Shown here in pieces: positions 18,919 through 28,808 of a stretch of 64,000 bases of DNA. Under the pieces are notes generated by a model, which ran no database searches, had not been told where the DNA came from, and saw nothing but the letters and a program-made list of their open reading frames with translations. Location of the stretch: positions 124,001 through 188,000 of the forward strand of contig JAXHNH010000020.1 of the NCBI GenBank assembly GCA_034520725.1, given 5' to 3'. The translations under genes and the position numbers were made by a program. This DNA comes from Gracilimonas sp034520725 (GTDB lineage Bacteria; Bacteroidota; Rhodothermia; Balneolales; Balneolaceae). Numbering within the stretch: the first letter of the stretch is position 1; the number at the start of each line of letters is the position of its first letter.

Positions 18919-19636
18919 ATTTCAGAGATATCATGTGGCTGACACTATGATCTTTTTCGTTTTCTTTGGCAATGGTATCCTTATCCAATGGCGAAATATT
19001 GTACCCAAGTTTGTCAGCTATTCCAACAATTAATGACTCCAGCCGTCCTTTATCTGTGTTGAATTTCACCAAAGCTGAGCCTGTCCTAATATCGATCCTT
19101 TTGGCTGCGCGGCCGATCATATCTGCACAACGAATAACCTCTGACCCACTGTAGCTTTCACTGTCCGTCAACGGACTAGGCTTAAACGACTTCTTGTGTA
19201 CACTAAGCGATCTTATCTCACCTGCTTTTTCATCCTGCTGCAGCCACTCGATCTTATGATCCACATCTTTAATGTAATAGGCAAGGTATCTTGGCTTTTC
19301 ACTTTCAATATGAAAACTGAATTCGGAAACCCAAATTTGTTTCACATCTTCCATAGAGATGTCGAACCAGATTCCCCCTCCTTCAACTTCCAAAACCAGT
19401 TTATCATCTGAACTTTGCCTTTCGTTGATATGCAGATCCAGTGGTAAATTAAAGGCGTCTGTCAGCTTTGAGATCTCAGCTTCCGGAAGCACTCTTAGTT
19501 TGGGGCTATCATCTTCAGCTTTTACAAAATCAGGAGCATCATTCTCAAACGTACAGGTCACACTACTTATCCTTAAAAAAATCCTGATTAGACCAGTTTC
19601 AATAGGTTCTTCGAATGCTTTAAGTTTTTTACTCAT
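18917..19636 (-). CDS. Conserved hypothetical protein, 239 aa
   Basis: I do not recognise a family. The protein has no signal peptide or membrane segment and is acidic in the first half (EDDSPKLRVLPEAEISKL). It has alternating strands in the middle (KLVLEVEGGGIWFDISMEDVKQIWVSEFSFHIE is one continuous region by position, residues of about 80-112), and a helical C-terminal part (residues of about 165-215) with RCADMIGRAAKRIDIRTGSA and a Lys/Arg-rich face. Codon use looks like its neighbours and the frame is long, so it is probably real. It converges on the propeller pair. Upstream is a short AT-rich gap to the ZIP gene. Confidence 0.7.
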   Translation of the reverse strand: MSKKLKAFEEPIETGLIRIFLRISSVTCTFENDAPDFVKAEDDSPKLRVLPEAEISKLTDAFNLPLDLHINERQSSDDKLVLEVEGGGIWFDISMEDVKQIWVSEFSFHIESEKPRYLAYYIKDVDHKIEWLQQDEKAGEIRSLSVHKKSFKPSPLTDSESYSGSEVIRCADMIGRAAKRIDIRTGSALVKFNTDKGRLESLIVGIADKLGYNISPLDKDTIAKENEKDHSVSHMISLK

Positions 19637-19773
19637 AACTAAAGTTTTCAGTGTAATTTATAGAAAGGTAGTAAAATTATTTTCTGCATAGTAATGCACA
19701 AAATTTATATATTTAGTCGTGACTAACTTTTTAATACGATTCGACAAATAACTATTTAAATTGATTCACTTTT

Positions 19774-20604
19774 ATGGAATTTATTCCCGATTGGTTTCTC
19801 AACCTTGACCCGATCACTCAAGCACTTATAGGAGGTTTATTTACCTGGTGTGTTACCTCCCTTGGTGCAGCAACGGTCTTCATGACAAAGAATATCAACT
19901 ACAAAGTACTTGATGGCATGATGGGATTTGCAGCCGGCGTCATGATCGCAGCCAGTGTGTGGTCACTGATCATTCCCGGTATTGATCTGGCAGAAGCACA
20001 GGGTATGATCGGATGGATCCCGGCTGCCATTGGTTTTCTGCTGGGTGGAATATTCTTACGCATTTGCGATGCCTATATCCCCCATCTTCATATTGGCCTT
20101 CCTCGTGACGCTGCAGAAGGTGTGGATACCAAATGGAAACGGGCTACACTGCTCGTTCTTGCCATCACCTTGCATAACATTCCTGAAGGTCTTGCCATTG
20201 GGGTACTTTTTGGAGCAGCCAGCATTGGTATGGAATTAGATGGTGGCGCAACGGTTATCGGAGCCGTTGCACTGTCAATAGGAATTGGTATACAGAATTT
20301 CCCTGAAGGCTTAGCTATATCCATGCCATTACGGAGAGATGGGGTTAGCCGACTGAAGAGTTTTAACTATGGGCAATTATCGGCTGTTGTTGAACCGATA
20401 GCCGCAGTCATTGGGGCAGCCGCTGTTATCTATATCACTCCGGCACTTCCTTATGCTCTCTCATTTGCTGCCGGTGCCATGATCTATGTTGTTGTTGAGG
20501 AATTGATACCGGAGAGTCAACAGCACGGAAATGCCGACCTTGCCACGCTTGGACTCATGATAGGCTTTGTGGTGATGATGGTACTGGATGTTTCTCTTGG
20601 ATAA
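19774..20604 (+). CDS. ZIP family divalent metal transporter (GufA-like)
   Basis: A 276-residue inner-membrane protein with about eight hydrophobic segments. The two metal-site helices show the ZIP signature: HNIPEGLAIGVLFG (TM IV) and QNFPEGLAISMPL (TM V), followed by EELIPESQQHG near the end. Proteins with these motifs import zinc or iron into the cytoplasm. Length and the early segment DGMMGFAAGVMIAASVWSL place it in the GufA-type subfamily common in bacteria. It is monocistronic; no metal-responsive operator was identified. Confidence 0.93.
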   Translation: MEFIPDWFLNLDPITQALIGGLFTWCVTSLGAATVFMTKNINYKVLDGMMGFAAGVMIAASVWSLIIPGIDLAEAQGMIGWIPAAIGFLLGGIFLRICDAYIPHLHIGLPRDAAEGVDTKWKRATLLVLAITLHNIPEGLAIGVLFGAASIGMELDGGATVIGAVALSIGIGIQNFPEGLAISMPLRRDGVSRLKSFNYGQLSAVVEPIAAVIGAAAVIYITPALPYALSFAAGAMIYVVVEELIPESQQHGNADLATLGLMIGFVVMMVLDVSLG

Positions 20605-20760
20605 TGAGCAAAGCTTATTAGTGCTTCAAATTTAACCGTCAAAGCTTTCTGCATTACACCAGACGAATCTACTTTTCTCAAAGCAGAAAATGCTTTCTTA
20701 AAATCGGTGCGCATTTCGTACCTTTAGCACCTTTCATATTCACCAAAAAAGCATACTCCA

Positions 20761-22431
20761 TTGAGCGATAACAAGATCATATTTTCTATGGTTGGGGTCT
20801 CTAAGACATACAAACCCAACAAAACAGTTTTAAAAGATATCTACCTTTCATTTTTCTATGGTGCAAAGATCGGCGTACTTGGCCTTAACGGAGCCGGTAA
20901 ATCGACTCTGCTTCGCATCATAGCCGGTGAGGATCAAAATTATCAGGGTGATATCAGCTTCCAAAAGGGTATCACATTTGGATATTTATCTCAGGAGCCA
21001 AAACTGGATACATCCAAAACGGTAAAGGAGATCGTGGAGGAAGGAGTTCAGGATACTATGGACCTGCTTAAAGAATATGAATCCATCAACGCTCAATTTA
21101 CGGATCCTGATGCCGATTTTGAAAAATTGATCGAAAAACAAGCCAAGCTGCAGGAGAAGATCGATCGGATCGATGCCTGGGATATTGACAGCAAGCTGGA
21201 ACAAGCTATGGATGCTCTCAGATGTCCTCCGGGAGACACCTCAGTAGAAGTGCTCTCAGGTGGTGAGGCAAGACGAGTGGCTCTGTGCCGTCTCTTGCTG
21301 AAGAAGCCCGATGTTCTGTTACTGGATGAGCCTACCAACCACCTTGATGCCGAATCTGTGCTCTGGCTGGAACAACACCTGGCCAGATATGAAGGAACCG
21401 TGATCGCCGTGACTCACGATCGTTATTTCCTCGATAATGTTGCCGGCTGGATACTTGAACTGGATCGCGGTGAAGGCATTCCTTTTGAAGGAAACTATAG
21501 CTCGTGGCTGGAACAGAAATCAAAACGACTGGAACAGGAAGAGAAAGAGGAGTCCAAGCGGCAAAAAACTCTCAAACAAGAGCTTGAATGGATTCAGCAG
21601 AATCCAAAAGGTCGTCGTGCTAAAAGTAAGGCTCGTATCAACAAGTACGAGGAGATGCTTTCAGAGGAATATGATAAACGACGGGACGATATGGAGATCT
21701 TTATTCCTGCCGGACCTCGCCTTGGTGACAAGGTTATTGTGGCTGATCATGTGTCCAAAGGATTTGAGGATAGGCTCCTCATTGAGGATATGAACTTTCG
21801 GCTGCCACCGGGTGGTATTGTTGGTGTGATCGGTCCAAACGGTGCCGGTAAAACCACTCTGTTTAAAATGATCACCGGAGAAGAAGAACCTGATAAAGGA
21901 ACTTTGGTCACCGGAGAAACCGTCGAACTGGGTTATGTTGACCAAAAAAGACCATTGGATTCAAATAAAACCATTTGGGAAGAGATCTCAGGCGGGCATG
22001 ATACCATTAAGCTTGGAAACCGGGAAGTTAACTCCCGAGCCTATGTTGCCAGATTTAACTTCAGTGGCAGTGATCAGCAGAAGAAAGTAACCGAGTTATC
22101 CGGCGGTGAAAGAAACCGTGTTCACCTTGCCAAAATGCTCAAGGAAGGCGCCAATGTTCTTTTATTGGATGAGCCTACCAATGATCTTGACGTAAACACG
22201 CTGCGCGCCCTCGAGGAAGCCCTTCTTGAGTTTGCAGGCTGTGCCGTTGTGATATCGCATGATAGATGGTTCCTTGATAGAATTGCGACCCACATTCTGG
22301 CTTTTGAGGGAGACTCACAGGTTTACTGGTTTGAGGGTAACTTCGAGGAATACGAGGAGAACAAGAAACAGCGTCTTGGCATTACCGATGATCAACCACA
22401 CCGCATCAAATACAAAAAACTAATGCGTTAA
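20761..22431 (+). CDS. ettA: Energy-dependent translational throttle protein EttA (ABC-F ATPase)
   Basis: A 556-residue soluble protein with two ABC ATPase domains and no membrane segments, the ABC-F layout. Walker A motifs are GLNGAGKST and GPNGAGKTT, signatures VLSGGEARR and ELSGGERNR, Walker B LLLDEPTNHLD and LLLDEPTNDLD. The inter-domain linker (about residues 240-325, with ESKRQKTLKQELEWI) corresponds to the P-site tRNA interaction motif. I keep the TTG start at 20761 because it yields SDNKIIFSMVGVSKTY, the normal EttA N-terminus; the next ATG would remove part of it. Length equals E. coli EttA (555). It senses ATP/ADP on the 70S ribosome; this is not a resistance ABC-F. Confidence 0.95.
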   Translation: MSDNKIIFSMVGVSKTYKPNKTVLKDIYLSFFYGAKIGVLGLNGAGKSTLLRIIAGEDQNYQGDISFQKGITFGYLSQEPKLDTSKTVKEIVEEGVQDTMDLLKEYESINAQFTDPDADFEKLIEKQAKLQEKIDRIDAWDIDSKLEQAMDALRCPPGDTSVEVLSGGEARRVALCRLLLKKPDVLLLDEPTNHLDAESVLWLEQHLARYEGTVIAVTHDRYFLDNVAGWILELDRGEGIPFEGNYSSWLEQKSKRLEQEEKEESKRQKTLKQELEWIQQNPKGRRAKSKARINKYEEMLSEEYDKRRDDMEIFIPAGPRLGDKVIVADHVSKGFEDRLLIEDMNFRLPPGGIVGVIGPNGAGKTTLFKMITGEEEPDKGTLVTGETVELGYVDQKRPLDSNKTIWEEISGGHDTIKLGNREVNSRAYVARFNFSGSDQQKKVTELSGGERNRVHLAKMLKEGANVLLLDEPTNDLDVNTLRALEEALLEFAGCAVVISHDRWFLDRIATHILAFEGDSQVYWFEGNFEEYEENKKQRLGITDDQPHRIKYKKLMR

Positions 22432-22480
22432 ATAACATTAACGGGATAATGGGTGGATCTGAAAAATAATTTGGTCTACC

Positions 22481-23974
22481 CTATTCCTCTCCACCTGTAG
22501 CTTTATCGGGTATATCTGAACATTCCTGTACCTTTTCGACTTCCGGGTTTTCCACTACCCAGTCATACACCTTCTGGCAATCCTCTCCATTCAGGTCTTC
22601 CACCTCAAAACTCATCCCCCCTGCACCTGAAGCTACTGTTGTACTGAGACTGTACACATCTTTTCTACTTTGAAATGGATTTTGTGATAACTCCGCATTT
22701 TGAACCCGAATACGCTTTGCTATGGCTGTGGTTCTGGATATCCTTCTAAATCTGGAACGGATATAATCTTTATCAATTCCTATCGCAGCATCCCTGTAGC
22801 GTAACCAACCCAATAATCCCATCAGAGGTAGTGAGAATATCAAAATCCATCCGTAATCCAGTAAATACCAAACAAAGGGCAATAGAAACAGGATCAAGTA
22901 AGCCGGCCTTCTGATGTAACGAAACTTAACCTTGGGCTTTGGCGTGATCTCATATTCCGGCTCTTTATAATCCGAAATAAAATCATTCAGAAATTCGCCG
23001 AATTTATCGGCAGCCAGATATGGGGCAATCACAATGGACCTCCCCTTTTGTGTTTGATTGAATCCGGCACTTTCAATGTAGACCATACCATAACCAAACG
23101 GCTGTCTGATAACCCCTTCTACAAAGCGAACAGCCTGAATCCGGTCAAACGGAATGGTAATATGTTTCCTCTCAATAAGCCCACTGGTGATGATCAATTC
23201 CTTTGAGTTCTTTTGCAGCTGAAAATCTGAGTAATTGAAGATCACCCCAAGAAATGATAAGGTCCACGAGACCACTATTATCGCAACAACAATAGTTATG
23301 ATCATGGTTACATTATTGAATCCCGGTAATACTTCATATAGATAATCAATGGTTTCTTCGTTGATAACTTCATTCAACTGACCTGAAATTGCACCAAGAA
23401 TAGAAGCGATCAAACCAAAATTACCGGAAGTGAATGCAGCGTACACAAGGTCTTTATTGGGAAGTTTCCAGGTGTCAAGTATCTTTTCTTCCTCATCCTG
23501 ATGCTGATCAATATCATCTTCTGAGTCAAACTCAGTCTGACCATTTTTCTTCCGTAACTCGGTTCGTAGTGCCTCTGCCTCCTCCCGTGAGATTGCACTG
23601 ATAGTTGCTGATTCAGTTCCTCCACCTGCGGTTTTGATCTCAACCTTAACAAGTCCAAAAACACGTTGTATTAAACCTTCTGTGATATCGATCACCTGAA
23701 TCCGGTCTTTGGACATATAGATGTTATTCTTTACAAACACCCCTTTCTTGATCTGAAGCTCATCATCTTTTACCCGGTATCTGAAGACCCACCATCCAAA
23801 AACTCCCGCAATTAGTGATAGCCCAAGTCCCGCAGCCAGGAAATACAAAAAATATCCTTCAGTATTCGAGGTACCTATAAAAAACAGAATGATCAGCGTG
23901 ATGAAATTCTGTTTTATAGTCTCAAAAACCTGTGAAACAGCAGCAACAGGATGTTGTTTCTTGAAATCAGACAT
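22481..23974 (-). CDS. PH-domain (bPH2) membrane protein, YdbT-like
   Basis: A 497-residue membrane protein with hydrophobic pairs near residues 20-65, 185-270 and 365-390, separated by three bacterial PH (DUF304/bPH2) domains: RVKDDELQIKKGVFVKNNIYM, KNSKELIITSGLIERKHITI and a C-terminal one. This is the YdbT arrangement. It overlaps the upstream YdbS-like gene by eight bases, so the two are translationally coupled and probably form one complex. The biochemical role of YdbS/YdbT proteins is not settled; envelope stress or protein export has been suggested. Confidence 0.88.
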   Translation of the reverse strand: MSDFKKQHPVAAVSQVFETIKQNFITLIILFFIGTSNTEGYFLYFLAAGLGLSLIAGVFGWWVFRYRVKDDELQIKKGVFVKNNIYMSKDRIQVIDITEGLIQRVFGLVKVEIKTAGGGTESATISAISREEAEALRTELRKKNGQTEFDSEDDIDQHQDEEEKILDTWKLPNKDLVYAAFTSGNFGLIASILGAISGQLNEVINEETIDYLYEVLPGFNNVTMIITIVVAIIVVSWTLSFLGVIFNYSDFQLQKNSKELIITSGLIERKHITIPFDRIQAVRFVEGVIRQPFGYGMVYIESAGFNQTQKGRSIVIAPYLAADKFGEFLNDFISDYKEPEYEITPKPKVKFRYIRRPAYLILFLLPFVWYLLDYGWILIFSLPLMGLLGWLRYRDAAIGIDKDYIRSRFRRISRTTAIAKRIRVQNAELSQNPFQSRKDVYSLSTTVASGAGGMSFEVEDLNGEDCQKVYDWVVENPEVEKVQECSDIPDKATGGEE

Positions 23975-24476
23975 CCCCTTTAACCTTTCTCACCAGCGTA
24001 GATATTGTGTTGCGTAATTCGGTGGCAGTTTCATCATCCAAAGCCGGGATCTCATGTGTTGTAGCGGCAGTTGAGATAGTAACAGAAGACAGACCAAATT
24101 TCCTGTAAACTGGCCCCTGCCGTGTATCCACATGTTGAACTCTGTTGATAGGCACAAGCGTACGCTTTTTAATAATGATCCCTCTCAGCAAGTCGATCTC
24201 CCTCTCTGATACGTCATATTTCCATCTCTGCCAGCGTAGTTTGGGTAACAATAAACCGATCAACAAATACAAAAATAGGGCTGCTAAAAACATCACTGAA
24301 AATAAAAACCAGTCAATGCCTAGATACCAGGAAGTTTCGGTTCCAAAAGTATCTCCAACCTTTATAATTACATAAAATCCTACTGGAATAAACCAGATCA
24401 ATCCCAATATTAAAGCATTGACGGTCCACGCCTTTATGGCATTCTTATGAATTCTTTGTTCAGGTTCTGTTTGCAT
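23967..24476 (-). CDS. PH-domain (bPH2) membrane protein, YdbS-like
   Basis: A 169-residue protein with two transmembrane helices (about residues 15-37 and 52-75) followed by one bPH2 domain: KYDVSEREIDLLRGIIIKKR, then the signature RVQHVDTRQGPVYRKFGLSSV. Small single-PH partner of the larger downstream protein. It is the first gene of the two-gene unit; its start overlaps nothing and lies behind a hairpin that ends the H1-like gene. Confidence 0.88.
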   Translation of the reverse strand: MQTEPEQRIHKNAIKAWTVNALILGLIWFIPVGFYVIIKVGDTFGTETSWYLGIDWFLFSVMFLAALFLYLLIGLLLPKLRWQRWKYDVSEREIDLLRGIIIKKRTLVPINRVQHVDTRQGPVYRKFGLSSVTISTAATTHEIPALDDETATELRNTISTLVRKVKGDV

Positions 24477-24540
24477 AAATCAACGTTTCAGATTAACACA
24501 TAAGTTAGAAACAACTCACTACTAAAAAAATCAATTGCAA

Positions 24541-24570
24541 AAAAAAAGCCACACAAAGGTGGCTTTTTTT
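24541..24570 (-). terminator. Terminator after the H1-like gene
   Basis: AAAAAAAGCCAC and GTGGCTTTTTTT make a 12-bp stem with a 6-base loop. It lies 22 bp beyond the stop of the small gene at 24592. Confidence 0.88.
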
Positions 24571-24591
24571 AAACTACGTTATAGCAGAAAA

Positions 24592-24768
24592 TTACATTTC
24601 GTTTTTCTTAGCCTGAATTTCTTGACGAATTTCATGGGCCATGTTTTTTAGAGTCATCAGATGCTTACGAGCCCGTGTTCCGGCTGCTTTATTACTTTTC
24701 TCATAAAACTTCTGCATGTCAACCTGTAATTCTTCCACTACGTTGTTGATATCGTCCATTCTACTCAT
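24592..24768 (-). CDS. Histone H1-like (Hc1 family) DNA-binding protein, 58 aa
   Basis: Short frame from ATG 24768 to TAA 24592. The protein is almost wholly helical: VVEELQVDMQKFYEKSNKA, then AAGTRARKHLMTLKNMA and a lysine-containing tail (IRQEIQAKKNEM). The segment FYEKSNKAAGTRARK is, from memory, characteristic of the small H1/Hc1-type proteins encoded once or twice in most Bacteroidota-like genomes. It is thought to bind DNA in the nucleoid. It is monocistronic with its own strong terminator, consistent with high expression. An in-frame ATG four codons later (MDDINN) is an alternative start. Confidence 0.85.
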   Translation of the reverse strand: MSRMDDINNVVEELQVDMQKFYEKSNKAAGTRARKHLMTLKNMAHEIRQEIQAKKNEM

Positions 24769-24911
24769 ATGTTGTACTCCTTTAAATTATATTTTGGTTA
24801 AGAGCATTTATCTTAACGAAAAACACCCGCTACTAAAATGTACTGTACCTAAACAGTATTAAATTCTGTGTTAATTTAATAAATAAGTAGATAAATACAT
24901 TTTTTTCTTTG

Positions 24912-26204
24912 TTATAATCTTTGAGGGATTTTCTCATGTTTTGTTCCCTGAATTTCTTCAACATTAAACATCATAAACAATCCTATCACTAAAAGCAGTA
25001 AAATTGCACTCATTCCCCATCGCTGACTATTCATCAATAAAGTGATCCATCCAACCATAATAGGCCCGGCAAATGTGGTCACTTTTCCGGATAAAGCAAA
25101 CAGCCCAAACATTTGATTTCGCTTATCTTGAGGCGCCAATCTTCCCATAAAAGTGCGGCTTGAAGCCTGTACAGGTCCTACAAATATTCCAAGTAACAAA
25201 CCCCAGATCCAGAACCAGGTTTCGGATTCCACGAAAAGTACCGCTACTACGGGTATAATCAACCCGATCAAAGCTCCTACTATGGTCTTCTTACTTCCGC
25301 TTATATCATCCAACCACGCAAAACCAAATGCACCGATGCCTGCGGTTACATTGAGCGCGATTCCAAACATAAAAATCTGTCCAGTATCGAAGTTAAAGGT
25401 ACCTGCGGCATATACACCTCCCATCGCAAAGATAGTGGCGAGTCCATCATTATAGAATATTCGGGCAAGCAAGAACTTCCAGATATTCGGTTGATCTTTC
25501 AGCATTTTCAGGCCATTTTTCAATTCTCTTTTACCATCACTCAAAGCCTGTCGTATCGTTTTATTTTTGGAGGGTGTATCCGGTGTTTTAATAAACATGG
25601 GAAGACTGAACAGTGCATACCATATTCCTGTGAACAGGAAAGTGACTCTCACATTTTGGAGGGATTCTTCATTCAATCCTAACAAAGAAGCTCCATGTTC
25701 AACAAATCCAAAATATCCGATTATGAGGCAAAATAAACCTCCGGCATATCCCATAGCCCATCCCCACCCCGACCATTTCCCTATATTTAAGCTGGTGGTT
25801 AGATCCGGCAACATGGCATTGTAAAAGATAAAGGAGAGTTCAGCTCCAAGTGTGGCTATGAACGCCATGATCAAGGCGAACCAGATGTAATCGGTACTGG
25901 GTTCTGCGTACCAAAGCATGCCGCAGCCAAACACGCACATCAGAGTAAAGAAACCGATCCAAGGCTTGCGCCGGCCACCTTCATCAGCAATGGATCCAAG
26001 TAGCGGTGCAGACAATGCAATAACTAAACCCGCAATTCCGATCATGTTCCCCCAAAGTGCCGTTCCTGAAGTTTCGTTTTCTGCGATGGATTGAGAAAAA
26101 TAGGCCGCAAACACAAAGGTCTGTATCATTACGAAATAAGCGGAATTTGCCCAATCGTACATGGCCCAGGCAAACAGCCCTTTTGAAGAACTCGGTTTTG
26201 TCAT
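24912..26204 (-). CDS. MFS transporter, UMF1/Atg22-like family
   Basis: A 430-residue protein with 12 predicted membrane segments. The N-terminus LFAWAMYDWANSAYFVMIQTF is the hallmark of the UMF1 (unknown major facilitator 1, vacuole-effluxer Atg22-like) family; GSIADEGGRRKPWIG is the MFS loop 2-3 motif and ASSRTFMGRLAPQDKRNQMFG a further conserved loop. Substrate is unknown; amino acid export has been proposed for the eukaryotic members. It lies downstream of hemG on the same strand, 70 bp apart. Confidence 0.9.
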   Translation of the reverse strand: MTKPSSSKGLFAWAMYDWANSAYFVMIQTFVFAAYFSQSIAENETSGTALWGNMIGIAGLVIALSAPLLGSIADEGGRRKPWIGFFTLMCVFGCGMLWYAEPSTDYIWFALIMAFIATLGAELSFIFYNAMLPDLTTSLNIGKWSGWGWAMGYAGGLFCLIIGYFGFVEHGASLLGLNEESLQNVRVTFLFTGIWYALFSLPMFIKTPDTPSKNKTIRQALSDGKRELKNGLKMLKDQPNIWKFLLARIFYNDGLATIFAMGGVYAAGTFNFDTGQIFMFGIALNVTAGIGAFGFAWLDDISGSKKTIVGALIGLIIPVVAVLFVESETWFWIWGLLLGIFVGPVQASSRTFMGRLAPQDKRNQMFGLFALSGKVTTFAGPIMVGWITLLMNSQRWGMSAILLLLVIGLFMMFNVEEIQGTKHEKIPQRL

Positions 26205-26274
26205 TATATGGATTAATGGAGGATGAGCCCGAATATCGCCTCTGAAAATGGAAAAGCAAAATATCAGATAAATC

Positions 26275-27614
26275 TCAGCTAATACTGCTTACGAGTTCTT
26301 TGGCCCCATTTATACAATCCGGAACCGAAACGCCCCATCTGAAATTTCCGCCAATGTGTATTCCCGCTGTTCGCTGTTCCGCGTCTATCAGTTTTTGCCG
26401 GATCTTTCCGAAACCGACATGGAACTGTGGAATGGCATTTTCCCAAAGTATTGATTTGATATATATCGGATTCTGTTTTATTCCCGTAAGCTCAGAGAAT
26501 TCACTCAGTATCTCTTTTTCAATGTCTTCTACGGGTTGTTTCAGCAAAGATTTATCATGTGCACCACCTGTCATAAGTGTAAAATGAAAATGATCATCAT
26601 TGCTCAATTCAGGAAAGATACTCGATTTCCAAATCGCTCCCAGCAATCTAATGTTCTCTTTTCTTGGGATCAGAAAACCAAATCCACTCTTGTTGAAATA
26701 CAGATCCTCTCTCTTGAAAATAAGCTGTGTTGACAACATTGGTGAGTAGTTGATCTGACCAAGTGCTTCTTTCAGATCAGATGTAAAATTTACCAACAGT
26801 GAATATAATTCATGTGCCGGCAGACAAGAAATGACCCGATCCGACTGATATAATTTTTCATTAGTTTTTATCTGAAACCCGATATCAGACTTCTTGATCT
26901 CTAAAATCCTTTCATGGCAAATATGATCAGAGAGTTTTGACTCCAGGGCTTCCGCCAATTGCTGAATACCCTTTTGAAAGAAAGGACAACAGGTCTAACA
27001 TTAGATTTCTTTTTTTTCGAGCGGAGCGTACCCATCACCAAAGAACCAAATTTTTGTTCATTTTCAGCCAACTTTGGCAGGATCTCTTTCTTACTGATAC
27101 TGTAAATATCCCCTGCATAGATCCCCGAAAATACCGGATCTACCAGGTAATCCACTGCCTCTTTTCCGATCCTTCGTTCCAGAAAATCTCCCACACTTTC
27201 ATCTTCATCCGGTCCTTTGGAAATAAATGGCTCTGCAAAGACGCGCCATTTACCCTTGGCAGACAACACTTTGGTTGTGAAAAGGGTTTTGGGAGAAGGA
27301 ACCAGCTCCTGCAACTCACGATCTCTTACTATGTACCGCGTCTTAAAGGCTTCAGATATCTCAATTATATCGTCCTTTAAACCAATTTCCTCAGCAAGTG
27401 CACGAAGCGCACCGTCCCTATCTCGCAGAGAATTGGGTCCAAAATCCACAACAGTCCCATCAATTTCAGATGAGGATATGACACCGCCAGACTTCTTTTC
27501 TTTTTCAAAGAGAGTAAAGGGAATTCCGGCTTTATAAAGAAACCATGCCGTAGACAATCCTGATATGCCACCGCCTAAAACTAATACTTCCTTTTTGTCA
27601 CCGGAGTCTTTCAT
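26275..27614 (-). CDS. hemG: Protoporphyrinogen oxidase (oxygen-dependent type), one-base frameshift
   Basis: Two overlapping frames give one protein of about 445 residues. The N-terminal frame (27614-26901) has the FAD-binding glycine motif VLGGGISGLSTAWF, then FEKEKKSGGVISS and GPNSLRDRDGALRAL. The C-terminal frame (to 26275) supplies the substrate domain and the end AGIHIGGNFRWGVSVPDCINGA, the second FAD contact. The shift falls near 26979: adding one T to TCTTTC restores VVLSFQKGIQQLAEALESKL, the expected family sequence. This is a homopolymer-type deletion and the product should be essential for heme synthesis, so I suspect sequence error. hemH lies 67 bp upstream on the same strand. Confidence 0.87.
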
Positions 27615-27681
27615 TAAATACCTACCTGAAATACAACTGACATTCCGGTAGTTAAACCGATATCGTCAGAATTATTTTGAT

Positions 27682-28746
27682 TTATGCTACTTTTTCGGCA
27701 GACTTTAGCATATTGGCGCACCATGTTTCAAGGGCATCGATCCAAAGATCATTATCATTGACGCAAGGAATTAAAATGAGATCATCCCCGCCGGCTTCCA
27801 CAAAATCTTCCTTGCCGCGAATTCCGATCTCCTCAAGCGTCTCTATACAATCCGAAATAAAGGCCGGACAACAGACTGCGATTTTTTTAACACCTTCCTC
27901 TTCTGCGAGTCGGACCAGCTCATTATCAGTAGCCGGAGTCAGCCAGGGATCGATTCCAAGTTTAGACTGAAACGCAAAGCTGTAATTAAAATCTCTGTTA
28001 TCAAGGTCCAGGTATTTGGCTACGTTTTGGGTAGTTTTAACATCCTGATGACGATAACAAAATGTATGTGCAGGAGAATTCACATTACAACAATCCTCAC
28101 ACTTAAGGCAGTGATCGCCGGTTATATCTCTTTTCTTGATATGTCGCTCCGGCACCCCATGGTAAGAAAACATCAGGTGGTCAATATCATGCTCTTCTAT
28201 GTAAGGACGGATACTTTCTCCAAGCGCTTTTACGTACTGTGGATCATCATAGAATGCGTCTTTTGTGATCATCTCAAGGTGTGGATACTTTTTCAGCCAC
28301 ACTTCCTTGGCTTTTTCAATGACTGTTTCAGTGGTAGCCATCGCATATTGGGGATAGAGCGGGATCATAAACACTGTTTCCAGGTCAGGATTTTTTTCCA
28401 TCAACTCATCAAAACCGGCTTCTATAGATGGATTACCATAGCGCATTCCCATCGCTACAGGAACATTATCACCTAATCTTTTCTGTAGTTTATCAATTAC
28501 TCTCTGTGTAATAACTATTAATGGTGAGCCTTCATCCCACCAAATAAGTTCGTAGGCTTCAGCTGACTCTTTTGGGCGAATCGGCAGAATAATTCCTTCA
28601 ACCAGTGCCTTTCTTAATGGAGTTGGAAAATCAATGACCCTCTTGTCAGTTAAAAATTCTCTCAGGTAAACTTTTAAATCTGCCGGTTCATAACTATCCG
28701 GAGATCCGAGGTTCACTAATAATATGCCTGTTTTAGATTGTTCCAT
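27682..28746 (-). CDS. hemH: Ferrochelatase
   Basis: A 354-residue protein that inserts Fe2+ into protoporphyrin IX. The catalytic His is in FSYHGVPERH and the acidic pair in CPAFISDCIETLEEIG; the N-terminal LLVNLGSPDS and TDKRVIDFP are typical. A cysteine-rich segment HCLKCEDCCN follows the active-site His; extra cysteines occur in some ferrochelatases with a 2Fe-2S cluster, but the spacing here is not diagnostic. It sits directly upstream of hemG, so the last two heme steps are encoded together. Confidence 0.96.
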   Translation of the reverse strand: MEQSKTGILLVNLGSPDSYEPADLKVYLREFLTDKRVIDFPTPLRKALVEGIILPIRPKESAEAYELIWWDEGSPLIVITQRVIDKLQKRLGDNVPVAMGMRYGNPSIEAGFDELMEKNPDLETVFMIPLYPQYAMATTETVIEKAKEVWLKKYPHLEMITKDAFYDDPQYVKALGESIRPYIEEHDIDHLMFSYHGVPERHIKKRDITGDHCLKCEDCCNVNSPAHTFCYRHQDVKTTQNVAKYLDLDNRDFNYSFAFQSKLGIDPWLTPATDNELVRLAEEEGVKKIAVCCPAFISDCIETLEEIGIRGKEDFVEAGGDDLILIPCVNDNDLWIDALETWCANMLKSAEKVA

Positions 28747-28808
28747 GCCTTATTTTAATATATGTTCTGCTACAGTCGAGCAATAAGTTTATTTAATATG
28801 AAGAAATT

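Noticed and set aside
20761..22431. Antibiotic-resistance ABC-F protein
   Set aside because: Linker length and the N-terminal sequence match EttA, a housekeeping ribosome factor.
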